64,000 bases of DNA, taken from assembly GCA_021463165.1 (NCBI GenBank), contig JAJTWY010000007.1, positions 106,126 to 170,125 on the forward strand. The letters are read 5' to 3'. A model generated the notes under the pieces. That model made no database searches. It had not been told where the DNA came from and saw only the letters and a list, made by a program, of their open reading frames with translations. This DNA comes from Pyrinomonadaceae bacterium. GTDB lineage: Bacteria > Acidobacteriota > Blastocatellia > Pyrinomonadales > Pyrinomonadaceae. The position numbers and the translations under genes are program-made. This document shows, piece after piece, positions 28,521-38,674 of this stretch (position 1 is its first letter; each line of letters opens with the position of its first letter).

Positions 28521-30467
28521 TCAGGTTCTGTGAAAGGCCCGTTCGATGTCCTTCATCGCCATCCGCAATATCACAGGCCGCCCATGCGGGCAGGTCGTCG
28601 GCGAAGTAGTCACCAGCAGTCGGTCGATCATCCAACGCATCTTTTCAGACGTCAGCTTCATATTGATCTTGACGGCCGCCTTGCACGCCAGGCTCGCCGC
28701 GATGTCGTCGCGAAGCGTACTTTTTGGCCCGCCTTTCTTCTCGGCCTCAACCGCATCCAGGATCTCTGCAAACAGGTTGCGTGCTTCCGCGGCCGGCAGG
28801 TCGGTCGGAATGCTCTTGATAGCCACGGTTCGGCCTGATAACCGCATCATGCCGAAACCGAGTGATTCAAGGTCGCTCTCGATCAGCTTGAACGCCTCGG
28901 ATTGAGCAGGCGAAAGATCGATGGTCTCGGGCAGAAGGAGGTTCTGAGACTCGATCGTCCGGTCTGTTTCGCTCTTTCTAAATTTGTCAAAGAGTATCCG
29001 TTCGTGGGCCACGTGCTGGTCGATGAGCAGCAAGCCTTCGTCATCAACAGCGATGATAAAGCTCTCGTGCAGCTGCCCGAGCGGTTGGATCGATGCCGAC
29101 GAAATACTGTCAATCTCGGCGGGCTTTACCGCTTTCATTCCCGAATCCACGGGAGGTAAAACTGTGTATCCCGCCGCCTCCAGCCGTTCATCAGGAACCG
29201 ATATCCCCTCCTCAACAATGATCTCTGCCGAAGGCACTGGAGCCTCGATGGAGGAAGGAGTTTGATCGCGAGGCTCACGATCAAGCCGTGCATTGGCCCC
29301 GGCAGCACGCGCGAGCAGTTCCGGTTCATCCAAAACCGACGGCGGAGTGTCGGCAAGTTGCAATTCGACAAATTCGATCTGTCTTTGTTCCAACGGCGGT
29401 TCGGCAGACTCACGCATCCCGAACGCCTCCCGAACCTTCTCTACCGGCTGGATGGCCACCGGCTCGGGCCCTACACCGGCCTTAGCGAGCGCGTTTCGAA
29501 CCGCCCCGGCTATCACGTCCTTTACCGCCTCGCCCCGACGAAACCTTACCTCAGTCTTTGCGGGATGAACATTGACGTCGACTTCCTCGACCGGCAATTC
29601 GACGAAAAGAAAGGCAACCGGATAAACACCGTGCGGCAGCACCGAGCGATAGCCTTCCAATAGACCACCGGCGATCGTTTTATCACGGACGAACCGCTTA
29701 TTCACAAAAAAGTATTGCGAATCCCTCGTCGTCCTTCTCTCGCGGGGTGCCGAGACGAAGCCGGTCACCTTCGCAACATATTCCCTGCCTCCCTCGACGA
29801 CCAAAAGACTATCCAGCAGGTCCCGCCCAAACATCTGAAACGCTCTTTCGCGCAAATCTTTCGCGGGCGACACTCGTATCACTTCCCGCCCATTGTTCGT
29901 TAGGGTAAAAGCGATCTCCGGATGAGCCAGCGCATAGTGAGTAACTATGCTGGTCAGGTGATAATTCTCGGTCGCCTCAGACCGCATGAATTTACGTCGG
30001 GCCGGCGTATTGAAGAAAAGGTCTCGAACCGAGATGGTCGAACCCGTATCCCTTGCGGCGTCTTTCACATCTGTGAGCCGTCCGCCTTCGATGAAGACTC
30101 GTGTGGCAACCTCGGCCGATAGGGTCTTCGTTATCAACTCGACCTTTGCAACCGATGCAATTGATGCGAGAGCCTCGCCGCGGAATCCCAATGTACCGAT
30201 GCGGCCAAGATCTTCGGCAGTACTGATCTTCGAAGTTGCATGGCGTTCGAACGCGAGGATCGCATCATCGCGTGTCATTCCTTCGCCGTCGTCGCTTATC
30301 TGCATCAAACGCCGGCCGCCGAGCTCGATATCGATCTTGATGCGCGTCGAGCCGGCATCGATCGAGTTTTCGACGAGCTCTTTTACAACCGAAGCCGGAC
30401 GCTCAACGACCTCGCCGGCGGCGATCTGGTTCGCAAGATTATCGGATAATATCTTGATCTTGTTCAT
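28521..30467 (-). CDS. mutL: DNA mismatch repair protein MutL
   Basis: 648 residues from the ATG at 30467 (MNKIKILSDNLANQIAAGEVV), which is the family start; an earlier ATG at 30482 would overlap bshC by 14 bases. GHKL ATPase motifs: NQIAAGEVVERPASVVKELV, ENSIDAGS, DDGEGM and GFRGEALASIASV. The C-terminal domain carries DQHVAHERILFD and the ACKAAVK and CPHGRP motifs seen in endonuclease-type MutL proteins. In the first motif the last acidic residue is Asp rather than the usual Glu. No mutS is adjacent. It starts 1 base after the bshC stop, within the same tight operon. Confidence 0.96.
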   Translation of the reverse strand: MNKIKILSDNLANQIAAGEVVERPASVVKELVENSIDAGSTRIKIDIELGGRRLMQISDDGEGMTRDDAILAFERHATSKISTAEDLGRIGTLGFRGEALASIASVAKVELITKTLSAEVATRVFIEGGRLTDVKDAARDTGSTISVRDLFFNTPARRKFMRSEATENYHLTSIVTHYALAHPEIAFTLTNNGREVIRVSPAKDLRERAFQMFGRDLLDSLLVVEGGREYVAKVTGFVSAPRERRTTRDSQYFFVNKRFVRDKTIAGGLLEGYRSVLPHGVYPVAFLFVELPVEEVDVNVHPAKTEVRFRRGEAVKDVIAGAVRNALAKAGVGPEPVAIQPVEKVREAFGMRESAEPPLEQRQIEFVELQLADTPPSVLDEPELLARAAGANARLDREPRDQTPSSIEAPVPSAEIIVEEGISVPDERLEAAGYTVLPPVDSGMKAVKPAEIDSISSASIQPLGQLHESFIIAVDDEGLLLIDQHVAHERILFDKFRKSETDRTIESQNLLLPETIDLSPAQSEAFKLIESDLESLGFGMMRLSGRTVAIKSIPTDLPAAEARNLFAEILDAVEAEKKGGPKSTLRDDIAASLACKAAVKINMKLTSEKMRWMIDRLLVTTSPTTCPHGRPVILRMAMKDIERAFHRT

Positions 30468-30468
30468 C

Positions 30469-32148
30469 TCAAAGCTCGACAACGCGATGATCCTTATCTT
30501 TCAGGTCTATAGAATCATAGATCCAGTCGATAAAGTTCGGCCCGTACTTATTCAGGAAATAGAGCACGTTCAGGGTCCTCTCCTGAAGGCCCCCCGCCGG
30601 GAGAAGATGCTCGAAGAGGGCATCGAGCCGTCGCGAAGCCTCGGCGTCCTTGCGGATCGCGGCGAGTAGGGTCTTCCGTTTAAGAGCCGCAATGTGATAG
30701 AGCATCTTGCGCCTACGTTTCTCAAGGGTGACTACAAGCGTCGCATCGATACCTCTGATGGCACCGTCCAGGCGGTCCAGCTCAATGCCTACCTCTTTCT
30801 CGACGTCCGCGAGCAGTTCAACCATCTCCGGCAAGGCCACTCCAGCGAGTCGGAACTTAAGTGCCTCCTTTCCATCGAAAAGATCCGAGATCTCCAAGCC
30901 AAACGCCTTCAACGCGCGCCGCTGCGCCGGCTCGACGATCGTGAAGCTTTGTCGATGGAATATTGGCGTAACCGGCCGCTCGAGGATCCGATACACCTCG
31001 CTGTTCTGCGCGAAATATGCGATCTCCGCCCCCCCGCCAAAACTGCAAACCGTTGGAAATAGATAGTCCTGCACCACAGGGCGAAGCATCACGCCTGGAC
31101 TGAAACGCTCCGGAGCTCGGTCGATCTGCTCAAGGATCTGACCGAGGGAAAACTCGGTTCGGGTTCCCTTCGCCCGAAAAAGATCGTTAGCTTGTCTCCG
31201 CAGCGAAAGCCTTAGCCCATGATTGTCATGCCAGAAAAGCGGAAAATACGTGTCCTCCATGAGCACCTGCTGATGAAATCCATCAGCTTCAAGCTGTTTT
31301 CCACGCTCGATAAGCGCCGGCACACTCTCAGCCGCCTTGTCGGCCGCCGCACGATAGACCGGCAGGGCAAGCTGCTTTATCTCAGGGTGTCGCGGGTCGA
31401 CGTAGATGATGCCAAATCTGGCCAGGATCGTCTGAATGGTCCTGCCGAACGCATCGCCGAATCCGGCCGAAGGCGTCCACGTCTCGTCGAGCAGTTTCCG
31501 TACATCTCCGGAAAACGAGGTCTGCGAAAGCTGACCAATAAGGCAATCGATGACTGATCCAATAGTTGCGTCCAGTTGAACGGCACCAACCGAAATACCA
31601 TCGATGAGTTCCGCCGGCCTGTACCCAATACGGAAATTATGGTCGGCTCCGTCGGTCAGATGAACCTCGCCGACCTCGTCAAAGTCGTGATCTTCCGTTG
31701 CCGCCCAGAAGATCGGCACAGCCGAACAGCCCTTTTCATTGAGATCCTCTGCTAGTTTTACTGCTGACAGCGCCTTGTAGATCGTATATAACGGCCCCGA
31801 AAACAACCCTGCCTGCTGGCCCGTCAGCACGGCAACCGTGTTCGGCTCGCGGAGCCTCTCAATATTTGCGAAGGTAGGAGCTTTGGCCCCGACGCTGATG
31901 TTTATTTGAGTAAGAGCATCACAGAGCCTGTCACGATCGACCTTGTAGCCTTCGAGAGCCTTCGGAGCAAAACCGATCGCCTCGGAAGGCTGACTGGCCG
32001 CATTAGGATAGTATTTTGTCAGACTAAGCGGATCGTGAAGGTACTCAACGAAGAGCCGCGATTGATGCGGGATCTCAGAGAATGGTAAACGCAAAACGCT
32101 GATCCCCCGATCTCCGGACAATGGTTCGCGCGCGGTCTCTTGCTTCAA
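30469..32148 (-). CDS. bshC: bacillithiol biosynthesis cysteine-adding enzyme BshC
   Basis: 559 residues, normal for BshC, which joins cysteine to glucosaminyl-malate to finish bacillithiol. Diagnostic stretches are VLTGQQAGLFSGPLYTIYKALSAV (about 110-133), PIFWAATEDHDFDEV and the LRPVVQDYLFPTVCSFGGGAEIAYFAQ region. A helical region (about 440-515) with ALKRKTLL follows before the C-terminal YFLNKYGPNFIDWIY. It implies the cell uses bacillithiol as a low-molecular-weight thiol. No bshA or bshB is in the window. First gene of the minus-strand unit ending at 24136; upstream are ~120 bases with the terminator of the preceding gene. Confidence 0.94.
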   Translation of the reverse strand: MKQETAREPLSGDRGISVLRLPFSEIPHQSRLFVEYLHDPLSLTKYYPNAASQPSEAIGFAPKALEGYKVDRDRLCDALTQINISVGAKAPTFANIERLREPNTVAVLTGQQAGLFSGPLYTIYKALSAVKLAEDLNEKGCSAVPIFWAATEDHDFDEVGEVHLTDGADHNFRIGYRPAELIDGISVGAVQLDATIGSVIDCLIGQLSQTSFSGDVRKLLDETWTPSAGFGDAFGRTIQTILARFGIIYVDPRHPEIKQLALPVYRAAADKAAESVPALIERGKQLEADGFHQQVLMEDTYFPLFWHDNHGLRLSLRRQANDLFRAKGTRTEFSLGQILEQIDRAPERFSPGVMLRPVVQDYLFPTVCSFGGGAEIAYFAQNSEVYRILERPVTPIFHRQSFTIVEPAQRRALKAFGLEISDLFDGKEALKFRLAGVALPEMVELLADVEKEVGIELDRLDGAIRGIDATLVVTLEKRRRKMLYHIAALKRKTLLAAIRKDAEASRRLDALFEHLLPAGGLQERTLNVLYFLNKYGPNFIDWIYDSIDLKDKDHRVVEL

Positions 32149-32212
32149 AGTGCGAGGCTCCTTGGTATGTTCAAATTATAGAGTTGAAACGCCCAAGTGC
32201 CAAGCTTGAATG

Positions 32213-32242
32213 AAAAAGGCGGCCGCAACGTAAGCAGCCGCC
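32213..32242 (-). terminator. intrinsic terminator of the BNR-repeat gene
   Basis: On the minus strand GGCGGC (32242-32237) and GCCGCC (32223-32218) form a stem with extra inner GC pairs, followed by TTTTT. It lies ~30 bases past the stop of the BNR-repeat gene and before bshC, so bshC must have its own promoter in the remaining ~65 bases. Confidence 0.75.
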
Positions 32243-32270
32243 CATAACGAACAATAAAGACTCGCCGACG

Positions 32271-34415
32271 CTATAAACCGGCCGACGTCTTTGCCGAGCG
32301 TTCGATCTTGTAGATGCCGGACGAATGCGTCGCCGCAAAAATGCGATCCGGATCCTGCGGGTCAAAAGCCATAGACCAGATCCGCCGGCTAGGCAGCTTC
32401 ATCTCCTTAGTATCGATCCGCTTCCACCGTTCGCCGGCGTCCGTCGATAGAAAGATGCCGCCATCGGTGTCGATCGAACTTGATATCAGTATCTCATTCG
32501 TATTGTTCGGGTTGATCAGAATACTTGTAAAATTGCCGAGCGAAAGGTTTCCGCCACGCTGTCGCCAGGTCTTGCCGTCGTCCCGGCTCAGATAGAATGT
32601 TTGCGTCGTACCAACGTAAATATGATCCGGACGTTTCGGATCGCTCGCGATCGAGCTGACAGGCACATTACTGACGGCACCGCCGACGCGATTCCATGTC
32701 AGTCCTTTGTCGCGTGAAACCAGCACACCCGATGTCGCAGTCCCGACCCAGACGGTATCGGGTCGGGCGGGCGAGACATGGATAGCAAAAACATTTGTGT
32801 TGAATCCCTCACCAAATGCCAGGTGCTCCCATCCCTTTGTAAGATCGAGGCTTCTGTACAGGCCCTTTTCTGTTCCGGCGTACAGGCCGCCCCCGGGGAT
32901 CGTCTCGATGATGGTCACCTTCTCAGCTATGGCAGGCAGAAGCTTCGGCCCTTTGACGGCTGGCGCCGGAGCTGCCGCTTTGGCTACAACGCTGCCGGTC
33001 TTTTTCACGGTCCCCTTCGGAGTCGGTTTCTTCGCGGGAGCTCGCTTCACCGGAGCCTTCGGCGCGACGAGCTGTGTCCAGGAGTTTCCGCGATCGACCG
33101 AGCGAAACAGGCCAAGATTGGTCCCGAGATACATCGTGTTCGGAGCAGCCGGATCCTGCTTTAGGGTGAAAGCACGCACCCGGCGAATGTCCAGGCCGCG
33201 GCCCTGCTGCCATGTCCGACCCGCGTCATCACTTACAAAAAAGTATCCGCCACCCGTTGCTGTATTGTGAGTTGCGGCATAAAGACGATGCGAATTCTGG
33301 ATATCCGGCATGACCATGTATGTGAGCCGGCTGGTGAAGTTGTCGTTCGTCTGCCGGAAATTGCGGCCGCCGTCAGTAGAAACCATTACGCCGTTATTAT
33401 TCGTTGCGATAAACACACGATTCGGCTCTTCCGGATGAACGGCGATCGAGTTTATTTCCAGATTACGGGGCGTTGTCAGGGCCCACGACTTGCCGTCGTT
33501 TGCCGACATCCAAAAACCTTCGGTCGTTGCCGCATAGATCGTGCCGGGAATCGTCGGATGCTGGACAATATCGCGTGTTCGACGGGATTGCGAAGGTATG
33601 CCATTTATCTTTGACCACTTCTCGCCGCCGTTCTGCGATTCGTAGATGCCGCTGCACGCGGAGGCGACAATATTTTCAGGATTTCGCGGATTGATCGTGA
33701 TAGCGAAAACATCAGAGTCATCGATCATGCCGTCGCGGATCAGCCGCCAGTTCTTACCGGAGTCAACGCTCTTGTACGCCCGCCAGAAGGTTCCGGCATA
33801 GATCGTATTATTCGTGCGGGGGTCGATCGCAAGCGAGTCGATATTGACGGGCATCGTCGGAGATGCGATCTTCTCCCAATCAGCCCCCTTATTCTTGGAA
33901 ATCCAAACGCCTCGCGTGGTCCCAACGTAGATCATTGACGGATCTGAAGGTGACTGGGTCATCGAGTGGATAGATTCGCCCCTCAATTCCCTGGACTCCT
34001 TCCATGTCGCACCGCCATCGGTCGTGCGGAAGAAGGCTCCCGCAGCCGTACCCCGGTGACCCGACGTGTATATTATTCGTGAGTCCCGAGAATCTACAAA
34101 TAACTGATCCAGTACAAGCTCCGGCTTGTCCAGGTTTACCAAGAGCCGCCAACTGCGCCCTCCGTCAGCCGAAGTGTGGATCTGCCCGTCAAGAGTACTG
34201 ACGTAAAGCCGATCCTTGTCTCTGGGATCGATCGCAACCACCCGAACGTCCCCCCCCGAAGGCCCGACGACCTGCCAGTCGCCAAAGGAGGCAGCTGCCG
34301 TCGTCAGGTCCGTGTCTTTGTCCGGCGAAGCGACCGCCGGAAGGACTGAAGCCTGGATCACCATGGCCGCCAGAAGGAACGCAAGCGATGTTCTTGACTT
34401 GATAAGCAGGGTCAT
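32271..34415 (-). CDS. secreted BNR/sialidase-like beta-propeller repeat protein
   Basis: About 714 residues from the ATG at 34415 (MTLLIKSRTSLAFLLAAMVIQASVLPAVA is the signal peptide); the 14 codons upstream look non-coding. Repeats carry the BNR-like S-x-D-x-G-x-x-W motif: TSADGGRSW, RTTDGGATW, SKNKGADW, KSVDSGKNW, SANDGKSW, RSVDRGNSW, SRDKGLTW, SRDDGKTW and STDAGERW. Such propellers occur in sialidase-like, sortilin/VPS10-like and YCF48-like proteins. No sialidase active-site set is evident, so it is more likely a binding or scaffold protein. A Lys/Pro/Ala-rich low-complexity linker (about residues 475-505) separates two propeller halves. Confidence 0.82.
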   Translation of the reverse strand: MTLLIKSRTSLAFLLAAMVIQASVLPAVASPDKDTDLTTAAASFGDWQVVGPSGGDVRVVAIDPRDKDRLYVSTLDGQIHTSADGGRSWRLLVNLDKPELVLDQLFVDSRDSRIIYTSGHRGTAAGAFFRTTDGGATWKESRELRGESIHSMTQSPSDPSMIYVGTTRGVWISKNKGADWEKIASPTMPVNIDSLAIDPRTNNTIYAGTFWRAYKSVDSGKNWRLIRDGMIDDSDVFAITINPRNPENIVASACSGIYESQNGGEKWSKINGIPSQSRRTRDIVQHPTIPGTIYAATTEGFWMSANDGKSWALTTPRNLEINSIAVHPEEPNRVFIATNNNGVMVSTDGGRNFRQTNDNFTSRLTYMVMPDIQNSHRLYAATHNTATGGGYFFVSDDAGRTWQQGRGLDIRRVRAFTLKQDPAAPNTMYLGTNLGLFRSVDRGNSWTQLVAPKAPVKRAPAKKPTPKGTVKKTGSVVAKAAAPAPAVKGPKLLPAIAEKVTIIETIPGGGLYAGTEKGLYRSLDLTKGWEHLAFGEGFNTNVFAIHVSPARPDTVWVGTATSGVLVSRDKGLTWNRVGGAVSNVPVSSIASDPKRPDHIYVGTTQTFYLSRDDGKTWRQRGGNLSLGNFTSILINPNNTNEILISSSIDTDGGIFLSTDAGERWKRIDTKEMKLPSRRIWSMAFDPQDPDRIFAATHSSGIYKIERSAKTSAGL

Positions 34416-34631
34416 ATTTTTAGGTCCGTTGAGTTGCCCTTTTTGCAGGGGCTGCAACCATAGGCCGAAAACTTAGATGTACTTTAATGTTCGCGGGTTT
34501 GCGGCCGTTGTTCCTGATTTTAGAAAGAATGATCGATCTGCTAATGATCTGACTTTGACCATTCTACAGTATCGCCGCTAAAAATCAAAGGAATTTAAGC
34601 AGTCGTTTAATGCGGAGATGCACACGCCATA

Positions 34632-34669
34632 GAAAAACGGCCGGAAGACATCGTCGTCCTCCGGCCGTT
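34632..34669 (-). terminator. intrinsic terminator of the outer-membrane protein gene
   Basis: Perfect 10-bp stem AACGGCCGGA (34636-34645) / TCCGGCCGTT (34660-34669) with a 14-base loop, followed on the minus strand by TTTTT. It lies ~36 bases past the stop of the gene ending at 34705. Confidence 0.85.
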
Positions 34670-34704
34670 CGAATGTTCACGCCTATCGGCGTAAAGCGTA
34701 TTGT

Positions 34705-37092
34705 TTATGGATTCGGATTATCGGCACCGGCCGGAACGAGCCAAAGCTTGACCATCTGGGCTCCGTTATTCGGGCCATCAACGAAGGTCACGCGGCCGGC
34801 GTCATGTCCAGCACCCGGCCGATTGATCGCACGCATGATCTGTGCTCTCTGCCGTTTGATCTGAGCAGCCGTTCCATACACGATGATGTAGCCCTTGGCG
34901 GTCGGATTATTGTTCAACTGGATATAGAAGTTGTCAATACGTGCCTTGACGTCATCATCCTTAAGTGCACCATACTCGTCAACCGGGATAGCGGTCGGCC
35001 TTGGAGCCACGCCAGCCGTTGCACTTTCCTCGGTATCGCAGTTACACCTTGCTTCTGTACCGCCGATAGTGACGGTCGCAGTAACATTGGTTCCTGCCAT
35101 CGCCTGCGTCGTGCGAACAGTGATGCTCGGTGTGCCCTGACCCGATTCGATCGTACCCGCGGAAACCGTCCAGTTGTAGGTCAGGTTGCCTGAGGCCGTG
35201 GCCGTCGCGGTGAACGACATCGTATCGCCAGGATTCGTAACACCACTCGGACCGCTGACGCTCAGGGTTCCGCAGTTACATGGAGTCTCGGTTACCGGCG
35301 TGTAGCAATCAGGACATTCGCGGATCGTGATCGTCTTGGTATCCGTACGACCGCAAACTCCGCAGCCATCGTCCACGCCCGTCACGATCGTGTAGGTACC
35401 GGCCTGTGCCGAACTAAGATCCCACTGGACGTTTGCACCGGTTCCTACGATACGTCCACCCGATACGGTGTAGTTGTAGGTAAGGACATCATTCTCAGGA
35501 TCGCTCGCACGCGTCGCTACGCTGACCATGCGGTTCGGGTCCGGGCATGAGCCCGAGCGGGAAACCTGTCCATTACGGCAAGGAAGCGTGATCGTCGATG
35601 CTCCAAGCGTGACCGAATCAACATTCGCCGGCTTGTTCTCGATCTCGCCCTTGCGAGCGTCGCGGCGGCCGATCCAGAAGTTGGCAATGTAGCCGTGTGG
35701 ATCTGTCGATGGACCAAGTCCCGATGGAAGCCCAGTCCTGCCGGTCGTGATCGTCTGCGTCGTGCAGCCAGTTAGCGGCACAGGGCCGCAGAGGAGCGTC
35801 ACAGCATATGGCGAACTATCGTCGTCAAAGCTGCTGATATCCTGCTGATTGAAGTTATGCCGATATGCAAGTCCGAAGCCGAACCAGCGTCGCGGATATA
35901 CGCGGAAACCGGCGATACCATCTTTTGGATTCTGCTCGAGAGCATTCGGCGTGCGGCCGCCCACGTAATCCAGCGAGCGGAACTCGAGTATCGGCTGAAA
36001 GAACTTATTAACCGGGAAATCAACACCAACCGAAAGCTGGAGTTCGTCACCCGGATCGAACATAACGAAGTCCGAACCGCCGAACGTTCCTTTCACCTTG
36101 CTTGTGTAAACATAACCGGCATTGAACGAAACATTAGCCCATTTTGTCGCACGTGCGTCGATGAAGTAGGTCAGTCCGATATCGCCTTTGTTGCTGCCCG
36201 GGCCTGATCCACGCTGCATCATGTTAAATCCGGCGAGATCGCTTCCGCTGTCCATGTAATAGCGGTAGAACATCGTGATGCCATGTCCCCACGCCGCCAT
36301 CGAATCGTTGAAACGCCATTTGAAACCGACGTTCATCGTGTTGAACGATGATGTGCCGTACGTTCTGTTCATGAACGGTGCGTCCGCGACGTAAGTTGGC
36401 TGATTCGTAAAGCTGACCGGCATTCTGTTAGCACCGTTGCCGCCCTGCGCCGCCGGAATGACTGCGGTCGTCAAGACCGCTCCCGGAAGAATGCTGCCGT
36501 AAACCGAACCGACGCCCGGGAAGAGATCCTGAGCACCGCCGGCACGCGGCGGGCCAAGCGTATTGACCGCCGTTCCGAGATTCGGCGTGTAGAACGTTCC
36601 GCCAGTGAACGGAAACTGCGTAAAGGCCGAACCGAACGGGCGGAATATGCCTCTCGATCCTGTACCGGGCTCAAGAACGATGGCACCCGGCCGGGTCAGA
36701 ACCCCGTTGATACGAAGCTGTGAGTTCGGCAGGTAAAAACCTGAAAGATTCTGCGGAGCATTAACCTTGACCCCTCTCCAGGCTTCGGTCGTGAAGAAGA
36801 GCTCAAACCTATTGGAAAGGCCGACCTGGAAACTAATCGGCATAGTCGAAAAATCGACGTTGCCCGGATCACGGTCGTAGTTGCTGAGCGCACCACTTAG
36901 CGTGTATTCCCCTTTTCGAAGGGTGGCACTGTCATAGACAGTGAATAGACCGGTAGGACCGCCCATCGGGCCTCCCGTTCCAACAGTTGGAGCTGTGTTG
37001 CGATCCTCTTTCTCCGACTTTTGAGCCGAGACTGCAAACACGAGCGTTAAAATGATAAGTGTAGCGACGCACACTTTAGTAGCGAGTTTCAT
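34705..37092 (-). CDS. outer-membrane beta-barrel protein with Ig/PKD-like repeats and OmpA-like tail
   Basis: About 795 residues. GGAGG lies 6 bases from the ATG at 37092, which fixes the start (a GTG one codon earlier is too close). Signal peptide MKLATKVCVATLIILTLVFAVSA. Residues ~45-430 look like alternating beta strands of a porin-like barrel (GEYTLSGALSNYDRD, FELFFTTEAWRG, WANVSFNAGYVYTSK, FGFGLAYRHNF). Two Cys-paired Ig/PKD-like domains follow, about 505-600 and 610-700 (NYTVSGGRIVGTGANVQWDLS; NWTVSAGTIESGQG). The last ~80 residues (DDDVKARIDNFYIQLNNNP...GYIIVYG, MRAINRPG) resemble a divergent OmpA-like domain. Exact role unknown. Upstream is ~290 bases of AT-rich DNA. Confidence 0.75.
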   Translation of the reverse strand: MKLATKVCVATLIILTLVFAVSAQKSEKEDRNTAPTVGTGGPMGGPTGLFTVYDSATLRKGEYTLSGALSNYDRDPGNVDFSTMPISFQVGLSNRFELFFTTEAWRGVKVNAPQNLSGFYLPNSQLRINGVLTRPGAIVLEPGTGSRGIFRPFGSAFTQFPFTGGTFYTPNLGTAVNTLGPPRAGGAQDLFPGVGSVYGSILPGAVLTTAVIPAAQGGNGANRMPVSFTNQPTYVADAPFMNRTYGTSSFNTMNVGFKWRFNDSMAAWGHGITMFYRYYMDSGSDLAGFNMMQRGSGPGSNKGDIGLTYFIDARATKWANVSFNAGYVYTSKVKGTFGGSDFVMFDPGDELQLSVGVDFPVNKFFQPILEFRSLDYVGGRTPNALEQNPKDGIAGFRVYPRRWFGFGLAYRHNFNQQDISSFDDDSSPYAVTLLCGPVPLTGCTTQTITTGRTGLPSGLGPSTDPHGYIANFWIGRRDARKGEIENKPANVDSVTLGASTITLPCRNGQVSRSGSCPDPNRMVSVATRASDPENDVLTYNYTVSGGRIVGTGANVQWDLSSAQAGTYTIVTGVDDGCGVCGRTDTKTITIRECPDCYTPVTETPCNCGTLSVSGPSGVTNPGDTMSFTATATASGNLTYNWTVSAGTIESGQGTPSITVRTTQAMAGTNVTATVTIGGTEARCNCDTEESATAGVAPRPTAIPVDEYGALKDDDVKARIDNFYIQLNNNPTAKGYIIVYGTAAQIKRQRAQIMRAINRPGAGHDAGRVTFVDGPNNGAQMVKLWLVPAGADNPNP

Positions 37093-37384
37093 CACATTCC
37101 TCCGCCGAAATAGAAAATAAATTTCAATTTAGTAGCAACTTTTCAACCGTTCCCAAGGTCCGGCATCAAACAATTCTCTGAATTATTGCACAACACGTTC
37201 ATACATAACAAGCTTGAAGCCGCTGCCAAACGCGAGGCAAATCAAGATAAATCTATAACTTACGCTTAATTTATAATGGAGTCCTGACCGAAAGTCAACA
37301 GATGACACTCAAAACTCCCTGCATCCGACCTTACAGCACCTTAGGCTAAAAATCAAGCGTTTTTCGCAACTTAGCACACATTCG

Positions 37385-38674
37385 CTAAGCATAAATTCCA
37401 CGCATTCGCGTGTCATAGGCCACGCGGTCGATGGCAAGCATATAGGCCGCAGTTCGGGAATCCACCCCGTGCTTTTCGGCAAAATGGACGAGTTCGTTAA
37501 AACTGGCGACCATCTTTTCCTCAAGCCGTGCGTTCACCTCGGCCTCTGACCAAAAATAACCCATTCGATCCTGCACCCACTCGAAGTAGGAAACCGTCAC
37601 GCCGCCCGCATTGGCGAGAATATCCGGAATAACGAAGATACCCTTGTCATGAAGGATCTTGTCGGCTTTCGGCGTCGTCGGGCCGTTCGCTCCCTCGGCA
37701 AGGATCTTGCATTTGATGCGGTCTGCATTCTCCGACGTGATCTGATTTTCGGTGGCACAGGGAGCAAGAACGTCACACTCGAGTTCGAGAAGGGCCTTGT
37801 TGTCAACGAACTCAACATCCGGGTATCCCTCGAATGTCTTATTATTCCGGAGATACTCGAGCACATGGGGAACATTCAGGCCGTTGCGATTATAGATGCC
37901 GCCGCCCACTTCCGATATCCCGATGACCTTGTAACCCTGCTGATGCATCAACTCGGCACCGATCCCACCAACATTTCCAGAACCTTGCACGACCACCGTC
38001 GTTTGGTCAGGCGTCAGATCAAATCGCTTGATCGCTTCATTGACTGTGAACAGTACTCCACGGCCCGTAGCTTCCCGGCGTCCGAGCGAACCGCCGAGAG
38101 CCACCGGCTTGCCTGTTACCACTGCATTGACCGTGTGACGCATATGCATCGAATAGGTGTCCATGATCCACGCCATCGTCTGCTCGCCGGTGTTCATGTC
38201 CGGTGCCGGTACGTCCTTGTCCGGGCCAATAAAATCGATAAGTTCCGACGTGTACCGACGCGTCAATCTCTCGAGTTCGCCGATCGACATCTGGTGCGGG
38301 TCACAGATAATGCCGCCTTTACCGCCGCCGAACGGGACGTTAACAACAGCACATTTCCACGTCATCCACGCGGAAAGCGCCTTTACCTCATCCAGCGAGA
38401 CGTCGGGGGCGTAGCGAATGCCTCCCTTTGCCGGGCCGCGGGCAAAATTATGCTGCACGCGAAACCCCTCGAACACTTGTATGTGCCCGGTATCCATTCG
38501 AACTGGAATATAGACCTTGATCTCGCGGCTTGGGACCCGCATAACGGCGTATAGGTCTTCTTCAAGGTTAAGCAGCTGAGCGGCTCGGTCAAAACGTTCG
38601 CTCATTGCTTCGAAAGGATTCTTTTCGTCGCTCCCGCGAAACCGCCGCATCTCATCGGCCATCGGATTTGCCAT
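37385..38674 (-). CDS. Glu/Leu/Phe/Val dehydrogenase (glutamate dehydrogenase)
   Basis: 429 residues, the size of a hexameric NAD(P)-dependent glutamate dehydrogenase. Motifs: [18 protein letters not shown] and [17 protein letters not shown] (catalytic-lysine region), [17 protein letters not shown], the Rossmann [12 protein letters not shown], and C-terminal [16 protein letters not shown]. Interconverts glutamate with 2-oxoglutarate and ammonia, the probable substrate given PAPDMNT. Followed by ~290 bases that include the promoter of the outer-membrane protein gene on the same strand. Confidence 0.94.
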   Translation of the reverse strand: MANPMADEMRRFRGSDEKNPFEAMSERFDRAAQLLNLEEDLYAVMRVPSREIKVYIPVRMDTGHIQVFEGFRVQHNFARGPAKGGIRYAPDVSLDEVKALSAWMTWKCAVVNVPFGGGKGGIICDPHQMSIGELERLTRRYTSELIDFIGPDKDVPAPDMNTGEQTMAWIMDTYSMHMRHTVNAVVTGKPVALGGSLGRREATGRGVLFTVNEAIKRFDLTPDQTTVVVQGSGNVGGIGAELMHQQGYKVIGISEVGGGIYNRNGLNVPHVLEYLRNNKTFEGYPDVEFVDNKALLELECDVLAPCATENQITSENADRIKCKILAEGANGPTTPKADKILHDKGIFVIPDILANAGGVTVSYFEWVQDRMGYFWSEAEVNARLEEKMVASFNELVHFAEKHGVDSRTAAYMLAIDRVAYDTRMRGIYA

